Source: Ostreococcus mediterraneus (taxonomy: Eukaryota > Chlorophyta > Mamiellophyceae > Mamiellales > Bathycoccaceae). From it: a stretch of 64,000 bases of DNA. The position numbers were made by a program, and so were the translations under genes. The stretch lies in the NCBI GenBank assembly GCA_012295225.1, contig WMKK01000013.1:296167-360166 (forward strand), written 5' to 3'. Below, piece by piece: positions 37,358-47,424 of this stretch. The notes under the pieces are model-generated. The model was not told the origin of the DNA. It searched no databases and saw only the letters and a list, made by a program, of their open reading frames with translations. Within the stretch, counting starts at the first letter, position 1. The number at the start of each line of letters is the position of its first letter.

Positions 37358-40072
37358 TTACATGTGCGACGACGCGCGCGGGCGGCGCTTGATGAGAAAG
37401 GCGCGAACGTCATTGAGAAGGTGTACGCACGTGGTGACGTCGGCGCGGGCGAGCGCTCGAGGGGACCAGAGCCGCGCGGGTGGGAAACGGGCGTTGGCGC
37501 GGAGGGCGCGCAACGCGAGCGAGACGTTATGTAAACGATGGGCGGCTGTTTTGGGCGCGCATTCGACGCCGATGATCTCGCTGCGGTCTATGGTAGATAC
37601 GAGACGGCATAGGAGGACGCCACGGCTGACGACGTCGGCGAGACGACATGCTGGGCCTTCGTCGCACGAACGCGGCTCGTCGTGTGGCCAATATTTTTCG
37701 GCGACGAGCCAATCGATGATGCGCTCGGCGAGCGCGTGCGTTGCCGCCGTGGGCGTTTCGGATTCGGCGTTTGTGTCCAGCGGCGACATTGTCGCTTTAG
37801 GCGGCGATTTCACGGCGATGGGTCGACGAGCCGCGGTCGCCGTACGCTCTCGCGCATCGCGACGATGTACGACTTTAAGCTGCGCGCTCTTCGTCGTCGC
37901 GCTGTCATACCAAGGTTTACGCCAAGGTGCGGGGTATTCATCCGAACGCACATCAGGAGCGGCGCGTTCTATCGAACGCGGCGCTCCAAATCCTGGTTCA
38001 TCTGGCACATACGGTTGAGTGGCGATCCAAGGCGCGTGCGGCCGACACGGCTCGACGCCGTCCAAACAGGCCCGAGCATCTTCGAGAATACCCGTAATGT
38101 GTTCGACGTCGAACTCGCTTCGAGTGAGAAACCGCCGAGACATGTTCTTAACTTCAAGAAATCGATTGACGGCTTTGCGCACGTTTGATTCCCGAGTTGC
38201 CGGCGTGCACGGCTTTTTAAATACGCCGACGACACGTACGCCATCGAGTTTTTCAGCCACCGCGCAAAGCGCCACGCCGTCTTTGAGCGATGTAAATAGT
38301 GCCCTTAAATCCCCGCCAACATCTCTTGGGTGTAGTACGCCGATATCGCACAGCCATTTCGCGAGGCTTTTTTGCAATAACGCGACGTGCTCTGGAGAGT
38401 ACGGCAACGATTCTGAATACAACATTGCTCGTCGGCGGCGCGACGGCGATGGTTGAGCCGAAACATGCGAGGCCGCACGGACGTCTTCGAATTGTCCCGC
38501 CATGCTCAACGCTCGCAAGCACCATATCAAACCAAATATATGCTCGCAGTCACCGTTTAAAATACCATCCGAAGACGCAAGAAACCTCGGCGGAACGCAC
38601 GCGCTCGAGAATGGTAACTGACGTAAGCGTAAGAGCGCGCTTTCAACGATGAATTGAGCGTCGCTGATATTTTGCGGCGCCCGCTCGAGACGCCGCAGTG
38701 ATGGCGCGCCCATTACGACCGTGAGGACATCGCTGAGTAGCACGCCGTTTCGGAGCGGATTCTCCAACATCGGCGCCGCTTCTTCTCGTCGCGTGACTTG
38801 TAACCGCAACGAACGCAGCCACTCTCGTACCTGGACATCGCGCACATTCGCTGGAGGTATAGCGAGCGTCGACTTGCCTTCAATAATAGCGTCGCCGGCG
38901 TCATCTGCGCCATCATATGTCAAGTTTCTCGCCACCTCAACGTGTCGCGAGCGTCCCTCTACGCGAGCGTCGTCGCGCCGCGACGGCGGTTCTACACAAT
39001 CTATATCGAGTGCGGTCGTTATTGGCATGAACCGGGCACGAACATCGGCTAAAATACCCCATACTGCCGTGGGGTCGCCCGCGGCGAGCGGGACTTCAGC
39101 ATCCAGCCATCGCTCGGGAAAGTTTTCGTCGCGTCGCAACGTCCGCAACGCCAATCGAATGTACGCGCACGCCGTCTCAGCATCTCGCATCGGATACCGA
39201 CTCAGGGGCGATTTCGTCACTGCAGGTATTTTACGTTGCAACATTTCTGCGAGAGATAACCCACACGCGCGTAGAACGGCGCACAAGACGTCGCAAAGAA
39301 ATACGCCTTTACTCACGGCGATGACGACTCGGTGCGCGCTTACTTCACCGCTCGCTCCCGTTCGCACTCCAGGAAGCTCCACGCCATCTAATTTCAATAA
39401 CCACTCATCAATAATCTCTCTGGTAAACTGTTGAAATTGCGCTTTGCTCGTCGGCACGACGACCGACGGCATTCTCGTCCGACGACGCTCCACGACCGCC
39501 GCGAACGCTCTCGCGCGTTCGACGGCGTCTCGCGCTTCATCTGCACCCACCACCGACGACCCTTCGTCATCGTCGAAATCCCGCAAACGCATCGTTCGCC
39601 GAATCGCCGAATCACCATCGCCGCGCACACTATCGCGCGCGTCGAGCGCGCTTTCCGAGACGTCTCGTTCGCATCCTTTGCATCCGCGTCGCGCGTCGCG
39701 CCCATCCGCCGACGTCGTCGTCGACGTCGACGCCTCGTCCTCGCTCCCATCTCTCGCGCACGCGTCGAACACCCATCGACCGAGCGAGACCTCGTCCACG
39801 CTATCGCCATCGTCGACGCGCTCGCCATCGCCATCGTCGCGCGTCTCGTCCTCGCTCGCAACGGCTGTCACGTCCCGACCATCATCTCCGTCGCTGCGAA
39901 TCCCCGCGCGCGCCACCGCCGCGGTCACCGCCGGCGGCGACAGCGTCAAGGTATCTTCCAGCGCCAGGCGCTCGAGCGCGCTCAGATTCCCGTCGTCCAT
40001 CACGCCAAAGCGGTCGAAGTCGTCGTCATCGTCGTCGTGCAGCGAGCGCCACTGTGACGACCTCGGCGCCAT
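37358..40072 (-). CDS. Protein with four divergent calponin-homology-like modules
   Basis: 904 residues, single exon. The N-terminal 200 are acidic and disordered. Four repeated modules follow, each starting with an (I/V/L)xxWL helix and a GVLLCxxL-type core: IIDEWLLKL / GVFLCDVLCAVL (about 218-345), VREWLRSLRL / GVLLSDVLTVVM (about 410-520), LAKWLCDIGV / GVALCAVAEKL (about 569-680) and IIDWLVAEKYW / GVLLCRLVSTI (about 784-900). This is the calponin-homology pattern. Four CH modules occur in fimbrin, but fimbrin has EF-hands and tight pairing, and here linkers are long and EF-hands absent. It may bind actin or microtubules. Its ATG lies 13 bases from the RER1 ATG; an internal ATG at 40000 would widen this. 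Confidence 0.78.
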   Translation of the reverse strand: MAPRSSQWRSLHDDDDDDFDRFGVMDDGNLSALERLALEDTLTLSPPAVTAAVARAGIRSDGDDGRDVTAVASEDETRDDGDGERVDDGDSVDEVSLGRWVFDACARDGSEDEASTSTTTSADGRDARRGCKGCERDVSESALDARDSVRGDGDSAIRRTMRLRDFDDDEGSSVVGADEARDAVERARAFAAVVERRRTRMPSVVVPTSKAQFQQFTREIIDEWLLKLDGVELPGVRTGASGEVSAHRVVIAVSKGVFLCDVLCAVLRACGLSLAEMLQRKIPAVTKSPLSRYPMRDAETACAYIRLALRTLRRDENFPERWLDAEVPLAAGDPTAVWGILADVRARFMPITTALDIDCVEPPSRRDDARVEGRSRHVEVARNLTYDGADDAGDAIIEGKSTLAIPPANVRDVQVREWLRSLRLQVTRREEAAPMLENPLRNGVLLSDVLTVVMGAPSLRRLERAPQNISDAQFIVESALLRLRQLPFSSACVPPRFLASSDGILNGDCEHIFGLIWCLRALSMAGQFEDVRAASHVSAQPSPSRRRRAMLYSESLPYSPEHVALLQKSLAKWLCDIGVLHPRDVGGDLRALFTSLKDGVALCAVAEKLDGVRVVGVFKKPCTPATRESNVRKAVNRFLEVKNMSRRFLTRSEFDVEHITGILEDARACLDGVEPCRPHAPWIATQPYVPDEPGFGAPRSIERAAPDVRSDEYPAPWRKPWYDSATTKSAQLKVVHRRDARERTATAARRPIAVKSPPKATMSPLDTNAESETPTAATHALAERIIDWLVAEKYWPHDEPRSCDEGPACRLADVVSRGVLLCRLVSTIDRSEIIGVECAPKTAAHRLHNVSLALRALRANARFPPARLWSPRALARADVTTCVHLLNDVRAFLIKRRPRASSHM

Positions 40073-40085
40073 TCGACGACGCGTG

Positions 40086-40697
40086 ATGGCTGAAGCCTAC
40101 GCCTACGGCGCGTCGCAACCCGCAGACGAGGGTGCGTCGCCCGTCGTCAAGGCTCAAGTCGCCTTTGCGCGTGCGCTGCAGCGCGCGCTGGATAAGTCGG
40201 TGCCGCATCGCGCGCAGCGCTGGGGCGCCTACGCCGCGGTGGCATTCGTGTACTTTGTGCGCGCGTACTTCGTGCACGGGTACTACATCGTGACCTATGG
40301 GTTAGGGATATACAACTTGAACCTGTTGATAGGGTTTTTGACCCCGCAGCGCGATCCCGAGGCGCTGTTAGCGGGGAAAGACGATGGGCCGAGCTTACCC
40401 ACGCGCGCCGAGCAAGAGTTTAAACCATTCGTGCGTAAACTTCCCGAGTTTAAGTTTTGGTGGTTGTCGTTGAAGAGCATAGGAACGGCGTTCGTGATGA
40501 CGTTTATGCCGATGTTTGATATACCAGTGTTTTGGCCGATTTTGTTGATGTATTTTATCATGTTATTCTTCATGACGATGAAGCAGCAGGTCTTGCACAT
40601 GATTAAGCACAAGTACGTTCCGTTTACGACGGGGAAGAAAACGTACGCCGGTGGCGGCGGGAGCGCCAGCGGGAGTGGGTTGAAAGCGAATGATTAG
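40086..40697 (+). CDS. RER1: RER1 Golgi-to-ER retrieval receptor
   Basis: 203 residues with four hydrophobic segments. The wording matches the RER1 family: YAAVAFVYFVRAYFVHGYYI, then GLGIYNLNLLIGFLTPQ, then EFKPFVRKLPEFKFWW, then VFWPILLMYFIMLF and KHKYVPFTTGKK near the end. RER1 sits in the cis-Golgi and returns escaped ER membrane proteins and unassembled subunits via COPI. The Gly/Ser-rich C-terminal tail is short. The start ATG lies 13 bases from the CH-domain gene's start, so transcription of the two is likely coupled. Confidence 0.95.
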   Translation: MAEAYAYGASQPADEGASPVVKAQVAFARALQRALDKSVPHRAQRWGAYAAVAFVYFVRAYFVHGYYIVTYGLGIYNLNLLIGFLTPQRDPEALLAGKDDGPSLPTRAEQEFKPFVRKLPEFKFWWLSLKSIGTAFVMTFMPMFDIPVFWPILLMYFIMLFFMTMKQQVLHMIKHKYVPFTTGKKTYAGGGGSASGSGLKAND

Positions 40698-40816
40698 GTT
40701 AAAGGCTTTAAACACATACAGCCATAGTAGTAGTGCGCGTTTTTGCGTCAATTTGTCACATCAATTCTAATTCGCTAGAGTCATCTATATCGTGTATGTC
40801 GCGCTCCGGAGCGACG

Positions 40817-41487
40817 CTACTTTGTGGCTTGCCACAAGCCATCGTTCAAGTAATGTACCAAGTCAACGCCGATGCCTTTATTGACGCTCTTTATGTCTGC
40901 GGTGGACATTTTTGTGATACCAATAGCCAAGGCGTGTTCTTTACCTTCGGCAAAAATCGCGCACGGTTCGTCTTCGTCGCACTCGTCGTGAATCGTCGCG
41001 CCCTTGGACGTGAGCCCGGGACACATGATGTTCGCACCGGATATAACAAATTTAATCGCACCCTTGTCCACGCGAAGCTTAGGCATCATGTCTGGATCTG
41101 TAAGTCGCCAAAACACCGCGTGTACGTGCCGTTAGTCGGTCAGTCAGTCAGTCGCCGAGCGCGCGCGAGGCGCGGTTTCGCTCCTCAACGTCCGGGACGC
41201 GACACATCACGCGCGCGTCATCTCGTCTGTCACGTACACTTGTGTACCAACCTCAACGTAGGGAAATACGGCCCATCGCGATGGTTAAAGAACAACGGCT
41301 CGTCATCCACGAGCACGACGTTCACTTTGTTCTCGCACTTGCCCAAAACCACGGTTGCTTTTTTGGGAATTAAATCATCCAAAACGTCGTCGAGCGCGGG
41401 GTATTGGTCGGAAATTTTCGCGCGAATGCCGCGCTGAACGCTTGATTTCAACTGTTGCGTGCCGTCGACGTGATATTTGCGAAACAT
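40817..41487 (-). CDS. MCTS1: MCTS1/MCT-1 translation re-initiation factor (two exons)
   Basis: On the minus strand, exon 1 is 41487-41238 and exon 2 is 41097-40817, joined through a codon split as CACAAGT/AT, which restores HKYP; 176 residues, close to human MCTS1 (181). Exon 1 has MFRKYHVDG, the PreP1-like [14 protein letters not shown] and [20 protein letters not shown]. Exon 2 has the PUA domain: [33 protein letters not shown] and [21 protein letters not shown]1 with DENR removes deacylated tRNA and supports re-initiation. The 140-base intron has a GTACGT donor and three tandem ACTGAC branch-like motifs. An upstream ATG at 41523 adds 12 residues and is less likely. Confidence 0.94.
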
Positions 41488-41636
41488 GTTGACGCGGCGT
41501 TGAATGGTGTGTCCGATGCTCACCTGACGCAGGTTTTATTGACGCGTCCGCGCGAAACAATGTGTAGTATTACAACGAATTCTTGTGTCTTTTCCAACGT
41601 TGAACTCTCTCCCTTGCGCGCAATAAATGACGCGCT

Positions 41637-43982
41637 TTAATCAAACGCTTCGACGCCTAAATCCTCTGCGGGCTCGATGGATGAAGGATACAAATCATCC
41701 TTTGAGGCGACGTCGGCGCCGCTCAGCGCGCCCGCCTCGGCGTACGCGCCCAACGCGCCCGAACCCGCGCCGACGAGCAACCGCATGCGCTTACCGTCGC
41801 TCGATGCGCTCAGTGACGCGCACGTGAGCAAGCCTTCAATGCCCTTGAGCGTGTACATGTACCCATCGCTTGATGTGCCCTCCATTGGCCCCATGCCCGC
41901 GCCGGTGGCGTCCACCGCTCGGACGTGCACGCAACCTTGCGGCGCGTCGTCATCGTCAGACTGCTCATCGTCATTCAACGGGAAGTACGCCGCGGTGGAG
42001 AGCAACAATCCACCACCGTGCATACCATCGAGCTTGGCGAATTGCAAGCCAGCGATCGGTGCTTCGCATCCATCCACGCCCGGGACGTTTGGAAGCTGCG
42101 TCGGAGGCGCGTTTGGATTGGCCAACGAATGCGCCTTGACGGTGCTCGAAAAATCGCCGGCGAAAATCACACCGCGCGGGCCGGCACACACAGCGTACAC
42201 GCGTCGCCGGTGATCGTGCATCGTGGCCACTGCGACGTGTTGGCGTGCGTCCCACACTCGCACCGTACCGTCGGCGCCGCCAGAGACAAAGAGCGTGGCG
42301 CCGCCTTCGGACCAATCGTACGTGCACATCGACGTGACTTCACCGTCGTGACCGCGTAACGCGCATTTCTTCACCCCGGCTTCGAGATCCCACAACGCAA
42401 CGACGCCACCGCGCGAACCGACGGCGACGGTGGATGACGGCCAATCCACGCACCCGCTCGCGATGTTCTCAAACGCGTAAATTCGGCTGCGCTGGGTGCG
42501 CTTTTTGACGTCCCACACGCGCACGGTGCAATCGCGACCGCCCGACACGGCAATGTGCTCGTCGCTCGATGCGCGGTCATCGACGCTAAGGAATTCAACG
42601 TTATCGTTGTGCTGTCCAGTCATAGGAGCGCCACCAGAGAGACCGGTGTGCGGATCCCACTTCCACGTGCGCACGGTGCCGTCCCATCCGCCGGTGATGT
42701 AACTGTCCCCGCGCTGGCCTACGCACGAGATGAGCTCGTTATGCGCGTGCGTGGCGTCTTCATGGACGCGCGCGACGCGAAACGAAGGCGGCGTTGCGCC
42801 ACCACCGCCCCATGCACCGCCCAAACTCGCGTTGAACCGCCGACGGATGGCGTGCGATGGCGTGAGTTCGCCCTCCTCGCGTTCTTCGGCGAGGCGTTGT
42901 CTAAGGGAATCGGCACGGTCGACTGCCGTCTTATGACCCGAAGCATCATCGTTCGCCGTCGCCGTTGATGTCGTCGTATTTGACGTCGATGGCGTCGGTT
43001 CGCGTCGCCCGTCGCGTTCGGCATCACTCGCGCTCGGCGTCGACGCTCGAGTTCGGAAATCTGCGTCAGTCGACGTCTCCCCCGTCGCCGCGCGTTCCTG
43101 CGCCACGCGCGCCTCCACGCTCCGCACGCTTCTCGAGCTCTGCGACAAACGCAAAATTTTAATACCCACAAACTTCGCCACCGTGTCCCACACTCCATAC
43201 AACGCCAATACGACGCTCGCGAACGCGATATCCAACTGATAGAGCGCCCATTCGACAGCCGAACGCATCCCGCGCGCCGCGCTCTCGCGATCGGTAAACA
43301 CGCCCGTATCAACCCCATGCGGACCCTTGCGCGTCGCTGGCGTCACTGACGTCTTCGCTGACACCGTTTCCATCCCCGTCGTCACCATCGCCTTCGGCGT
43401 CCGCGGTTTCGGCGGTGACATCAACGTCTTCGCGCCGCTCTTTGGCAACGGCGGCCGGCCTCTCGCCGCCACTTTCGCCAACGCTGCCACCCCAAACGCC
43501 CTTACGTGCTCAACTCGACGCCACGCCCCGAACCCATCACCGTACTCACCCGCACCGTCTTCATCGTCATCCTCATCCTCTTCGTCGTCGAATTCGTCGT
43601 CGTCGCACGTGCTCGCGCCTCCGAGCACGCGCAACGCCGCGCGCCTCCTCCGCCTTCGTCGCCGCTTCGCCTTCCGCCGCTCATCCCGCGCCAACGCGCG
43701 ATCGGGCGTCTGTGGCGGTGCAATCACCGCGAACGCATTCGTCACCACGTCCGCGCACGACGCGCCCGCCGTGGGCGCTGGAACGAGCGGTGCGCTGGAG
43801 GATGACCGGCGGCTGCCGCGCGCGTCCCCGCCATCTGACGCGCACGACGCCGCGTGCGCGCCGTGCGCGCTCCCGCGGTCGGTGCTGTGGCGAGAATTGG
43901 TGACGACGCGCCATTCGGCGCGGTCTCCGGGGCTGGCGCCGTCGTCGGAGGCCGAGGCGCCGGCGGTGTCGTCGCGCGACAT
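41637..43982 (-). CDS. WD40-repeat protein with long disordered N-terminus
   Basis: About 781 residues. The first 350 are Ser/Ala/Arg-rich with poly-Arg and poly-Asp/Glu patches, and contain one hydrophobic stretch (ALYQLDIAFASVVLALYGVW) that could be a membrane or amphipathic helix. From about residue 410 come at least six WD-type blades, such as YITGGWDGTVRTWKWD, AVSGGRDCTVRVWDVKK and FVSGGADGTVRVWDARQ. The last blades are degenerate. WD40 propellers are scaffolds; no partner is visible. It could be a membrane-tethered scaffold if the hydrophobic stretch is real. Confidence 0.82.
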   Translation of the reverse strand: MSRDDTAGASASDDGASPGDRAEWRVVTNSRHSTDRGSAHGAHAASCASDGGDARGSRRSSSSAPLVPAPTAGASCADVVTNAFAVIAPPQTPDRALARDERRKAKRRRRRRRRAALRVLGGASTCDDDEFDDEEDEDDDEDGAGEYGDGFGAWRRVEHVRAFGVAALAKVAARGRPPLPKSGAKTLMSPPKPRTPKAMVTTGMETVSAKTSVTPATRKGPHGVDTGVFTDRESAARGMRSAVEWALYQLDIAFASVVLALYGVWDTVAKFVGIKILRLSQSSRSVRSVEARVAQERAATGETSTDADFRTRASTPSASDAERDGRREPTPSTSNTTTSTATANDDASGHKTAVDRADSLRQRLAEEREEGELTPSHAIRRRFNASLGGAWGGGGATPPSFRVARVHEDATHAHNELISCVGQRGDSYITGGWDGTVRTWKWDPHTGLSGGAPMTGQHNDNVEFLSVDDRASSDEHIAVSGGRDCTVRVWDVKKRTQRSRIYAFENIASGCVDWPSSTVAVGSRGGVVALWDLEAGVKKCALRGHDGEVTSMCTYDWSEGGATLFVSGGADGTVRVWDARQHVAVATMHDHRRRVYAVCAGPRGVIFAGDFSSTVKAHSLANPNAPPTQLPNVPGVDGCEAPIAGLQFAKLDGMHGGGLLLSTAAYFPLNDDEQSDDDDAPQGCVHVRAVDATGAGMGPMEGTSSDGYMYTLKGIEGLLTCASLSASSDGKRMRLLVGAGSGALGAYAEAGALSGADVASKDDLYPSSIEPAEDLGVEAFD

Positions 43983-44275
43983 GGTCTGAGGCTGCGCAAC
44001 GGTCAACTGTGGCGCCGATCGCGATGTACCATACTGTAGATATGTTTGTGCTATGTATTACCAATTAGGGTTTACGTTTTCGTATTGTGAAAGGTATAGT
44101 GGTATGTGAGTTACGTATTGCTAGGCCCCGACGCAGGCGTTTTCGCGGTCGCAGGCGTTTCTCTCGCGCGCGCGGTCGTCGACGGCACACGGCGACGCGC
44201 GCGGCCGCGCTCGAGGCGACCTCTCGCGTGGGATTATTATTTTTTCTTTTCGTTTCGCGTCGCGAGCACGCGACG

Positions 44276-44863
44276 ATGGAGGTGGCGGCGCCGAGCGCGA
44301 CGGTGCCGAAGACGCTGTGGTCCCAACGCAAAGCGTCGCTTCGCGTGCGTTTCGACGTGGCGAATGCGCGCGATATCGTCGTGGATGTCGAGCGCGCGGG
44401 GACGACGAGTGGGAATTCGATCTTGCGCGTGACGTGTGCGAGCGATTGCGATGTGGGCGACGACGACGGTGATGGCGTCGATGGGAGAGCGTCGTCGGAG
44501 TCGTCAGAGTCAACCACCGCGACGCGAGCGTACGCGGCGTCTCTCGAACTCTACGGTTCCGTACAGGGCCCAAACGCCATCGCGATCAAACGCACGCCGC
44601 GCAACTTTGCGCTTGAGATTCCTAAAACCACGTCTGGCGCGCACTGGCCGCGTTTGCTGCTCGCGACTCAAAAGTTTCGTCACGTCGCGACGGATTTCGA
44701 CTCGTGGCTCGACGAAGACGACGAAGACGCCCAGCTCAACGCCTTCAAGTTCAACCTGTCCAGTTTAGAGAAGATTTCAAACTACGAGGACAAAGAATAT
44801 TTATTTCCCGATGTCGATGACGATGATGACGATATGCCGGACATGACGGACTGGTACGACTAG
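44276..44863 (+). CDS. p23-type Hsp90 co-chaperone (CS domain)
   Basis: 195 residues from the ATG at 44276; the frame is open further up but that part is basic noise. The CS domain begins LWSQRKASLRVRFDV, has strands with DIVVDVE, YAASLELYG and NFALEIPK, and closes with HWPRLLLATQKFRHVATDFD, the equivalent of the p23 SWPRLT...LxxDF. A helix follows, then an acidic tail ending MPDMTDWYD. p23 stabilises the ATP-bound closed state of Hsp90 during client maturation. An acidic linker, GDDDGDGVDG, is inserted in the domain. The tail is shorter than in animals. Confidence 0.88.
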   Translation: MEVAAPSATVPKTLWSQRKASLRVRFDVANARDIVVDVERAGTTSGNSILRVTCASDCDVGDDDGDGVDGRASSESSESTTATRAYAASLELYGSVQGPNAIAIKRTPRNFALEIPKTTSGAHWPRLLLATQKFRHVATDFDSWLDEDDEDAQLNAFKFNLSSLEKISNYEDKEYLFPDVDDDDDDMPDMTDWYD

Positions 44864-44943
44864 ATATGGTTGGTTGTCTTTCGCGCGTCGCTCGCGCGAG
44901 CGTCCCGTTGTCATATGTATACACTTCATTCATCGACGCCGCG

Positions 44944-46125
44944 ATGCCGACCGATGCGAACGCCGCCGCCGACGACGGCGGCGGCGACAACGCCGCGCCA
45001 CCCGTCGTCGAAGAGCCCGAACACTTGTGTTGCCCGATCACGCGCGCCATGTTTCTCGACCCGGTGTTCGTCGCGGAGAGCGGCAACACCTACGAACGCG
45101 ACGCGCTCGAACGCTTCTGGCGCGCGTCTGCGCCCACGAACGCGGCGCGCGACCCGCTGACGAACGAACGACTCGAGTCGCGCGCGGTGTATACGAATTG
45201 GGATAAGCGCCGCGAGGTGGCGGCGTGGTTGGACGCGCACGAGTACGCGACGCCGAGCGGGTGGACGTCGAGGCGCGTGCCTCCGCCCGCACGAGAGAAA
45301 CGCGACGGCGCGGACGCCGGGGGTCGTCCGCGTGGGTGGTTGGCGAGAGCGTTCGGTGCGTACGCGCCAGTGAAGGTTGCCGCGCTCGCGGTGTTGGTGT
45401 CGGTGGCTTTGAGCGCGAGCGTCGGGGCGGGGCCGCGAGCGCCGGGACGAGCGGCGGGCGCCGCGGGTTCGCCTCGCGTGCCGACTATCGGGGAGTTTGG
45501 CGACGCACGCGAGCTTCGCGCGCCCGCGGGGTCATCACGGGTGACGATACGGGAGGTGAGCGCGGCAACGGCGTATTCGGAGTCGACACCGGCGTTGGAG
45601 GTGTACGTCGGGACGACGAAGGCGTTTGGGTCTCGCGTCGCGGATTTAGGATTTACCGCGCTTTGGTTTTCGATCACTGGGACGTGGACGTACAGCGCGT
45701 TGGCGGCGAGTCCGCTGTTTGCGACATTTAGCGTGCCGTTTTGGTTTGTGGGGTTTAACATGTTGCATTCGGGTGCGACGTCGGCGTTTGAGACGACGCG
45801 GCTGTTGATTACGCCGCAGACATTTTACTTGGAGAAGATTATTTTTAATCGTAGGCTTTCCTTTCACAAGGGTGAAACGCAGGATTTGACGCGTGCGGTG
45901 ACGGAAACGTACGCGTACGTGAACGGCGTGCCGCAGACCAATCTAGTATTGCACCAAGGGGTGAAATCGCACGTTTTGGCGAGAGGTTTGCACGTCGTCG
46001 AAGATGAATTCGTCATCGGAGCCATCGGATCGTTTCTAAAGCAGTACCAGCGCGGCGGAAACCCGTCGCAAGCATCGCGCCAGACGATCAAAATCGACAC
46101 TAGCGTACCGCGCGCGCGAATGTAA
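44944..46125 (+). CDS. U-box E3 ubiquitin ligase-like membrane protein
   Basis: 393 residues from the ATG at 44944, chosen because the earlier in-frame ATG at 44866 is only two bases after the p23 stop. A U-box spans about residues 20-100: HLCCPITRAMFLDPVF, GNTYERDALERFW and DPLTNERL. A hydrophobic helix follows (VKVAALAVLVSVALSAS, about 142-160). The C-terminal half has more hydrophobic segments (TALWFSITGTWTYSALAA, FATFSVPFWFVGFNML) and then a strand-rich domain with TFYLEKIIF and HVVEDEFVIGAI. Membrane-bound U-box proteins are uncommon; the C-terminal domain was not recognised. Likely an organellar or ER-membrane ligase, by inference. Confidence 0.8.
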   Translation: MPTDANAAADDGGGDNAAPPVVEEPEHLCCPITRAMFLDPVFVAESGNTYERDALERFWRASAPTNAARDPLTNERLESRAVYTNWDKRREVAAWLDAHEYATPSGWTSRRVPPPAREKRDGADAGGRPRGWLARAFGAYAPVKVAALAVLVSVALSASVGAGPRAPGRAAGAAGSPRVPTIGEFGDARELRAPAGSSRVTIREVSAATAYSESTPALEVYVGTTKAFGSRVADLGFTALWFSITGTWTYSALAASPLFATFSVPFWFVGFNMLHSGATSAFETTRLLITPQTFYLEKIIFNRRLSFHKGETQDLTRAVTETYAYVNGVPQTNLVLHQGVKSHVLARGLHVVEDEFVIGAIGSFLKQYQRGGNPSQASRQTIKIDTSVPRARM

Positions 46126-46161
46126 ATTCTACACACTTTGTAATGTTTTATCAATCTTTTG

Positions 46162-47424
46162 CTACTGTACTTTCTGCGATTGGTTGAACGGTTCGAGCAG
46201 GTATTTGGCTTGCAAATCTACGCACCATTCGCCCTCTTTGAACAACTTTTCCATCGTCTCCGTGCGCTGCAGCGCGCATATCTTGTTGTGCGCGAGCGGA
46301 GCGAATCCAGGAAATGCCACGTTTACGTGCTTCCATCGCAACGTCTTCAAGCCGCGCGCCATTCGACGTTGAAAGGCAATTTTCGACGAATCGCGCGATG
46401 GCTGCTTGAGCGGCGCGTCTTCCGCATCGGGGTCATGCTCGTACTCCTCGACCACGCGCGACGATTCCAACGTGCGCCATTTATGCTCGAGCGCTGGGTC
46501 TAGATACTCTGGGCTAATCGACGCGGTTTCATACGAAACCAAAAAGTCATTCGTCGCGTTGGCAAACGCGCAACGGCGTTCAAACGCACCGAGCGCGCCG
46601 ATAAAGTTCAACGGATCCGTAACCTCTGGGTCTGCCATGTCCACTAACAGCGGTTGTCCGCTCTTGCGTCGGTGGCCGTCGCTCAGCGTGAGTTCCATGA
46701 TGCTACCGCCCAAATTCTTTGACCACGTCGCGCGCGCCAACGCCGGGACGACGGCGAAATACCCATACGGACCAACACCCAAATGCGGTGTCGCCGTCGT
46801 TAAAAACGTACACGGCTTCAACCCAAGCATAGTACCTACGTTGCCGTCTTCGGCATACATCAAAGCCACGGCGTAGCGCGCGTATATCCCACCTAAAGAG
46901 TTCCCGTACACCGTGAGCCGCTTGAGCCCCGGAAACTTCACCACGACGCGCTTCAACTCATCAACAATCCGCGTCGCCCCAGCCTCGACGCCATCGAACG
47001 ATTTAAACGGCGCGTTACATGTCACCCTATACACCGCCGCACGCGGGTCTCGCACTAATCGCTGCTCCATAGCGCACAAGTCATCCGGCGTCCCGGCGAG
47101 CCCGTGGATGCACACAAACAAGTGCTCCTTTTGCGCCTTCTCGCTCGACGCCCGCACCGCATTCACGCGCGTGCGCAACACCTCTCTGCGCAAGCCATAT
47201 TGGTACACCCACGGCACGCGCCGTCGCCGCGCGAGCTCGCGAAGCTCGAAACGTTCGGGCCAACGCTTGTGCAGCGCGCTGTACGCGCCGACGCAAAGAC
47301 TCATACACGTGAGCCAAATTCCGCACGCGACGTGACGAACGACGGATGCGAGATAGGTGCGCAGCGAGCGACGATGTTTTTCGTGCTTTTCGTGCCTCGG
47401 ACGCGCGCGCGCGTCGTCGCGCAT
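46162..47424 (-). CDS. DUF676 family alpha/beta hydrolase (lipase-like)
   Basis: About 420 residues from the ATG at 47424. A basic N-terminus with a hydrophobic segment (VACGIWLTCMSLCVGAYSAL) may anchor it in a membrane. The hydrolase core has FVCIHGLAGTPDDLCAMEQ and the nucleophile elbow YGNSLGG (Ser near residue 176), with GGIYARYAVAL after it. The pattern fits DUF676/ROG1-type putative serine esterases, which act on membrane lipids. Later, FANATNDFLVSYETA may hold the acid. It ends with an extended C-terminal region. Substrate unknown; convergent with the U-box gene. Confidence 0.82.
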   Translation of the reverse strand: MRDDARARPRHEKHEKHRRSLRTYLASVVRHVACGIWLTCMSLCVGAYSALHKRWPERFELRELARRRRVPWVYQYGLRREVLRTRVNAVRASSEKAQKEHLFVCIHGLAGTPDDLCAMEQRLVRDPRAAVYRVTCNAPFKSFDGVEAGATRIVDELKRVVVKFPGLKRLTVYGNSLGGIYARYAVALMYAEDGNVGTMLGLKPCTFLTTATPHLGVGPYGYFAVVPALARATWSKNLGGSIMELTLSDGHRRKSGQPLLVDMADPEVTDPLNFIGALGAFERRCAFANATNDFLVSYETASISPEYLDPALEHKWRTLESSRVVEEYEHDPDAEDAPLKQPSRDSSKIAFQRRMARGLKTLRWKHVNVAFPGFAPLAHNKICALQRTETMEKLFKEGEWCVDLQAKYLLEPFNQSQKVQ

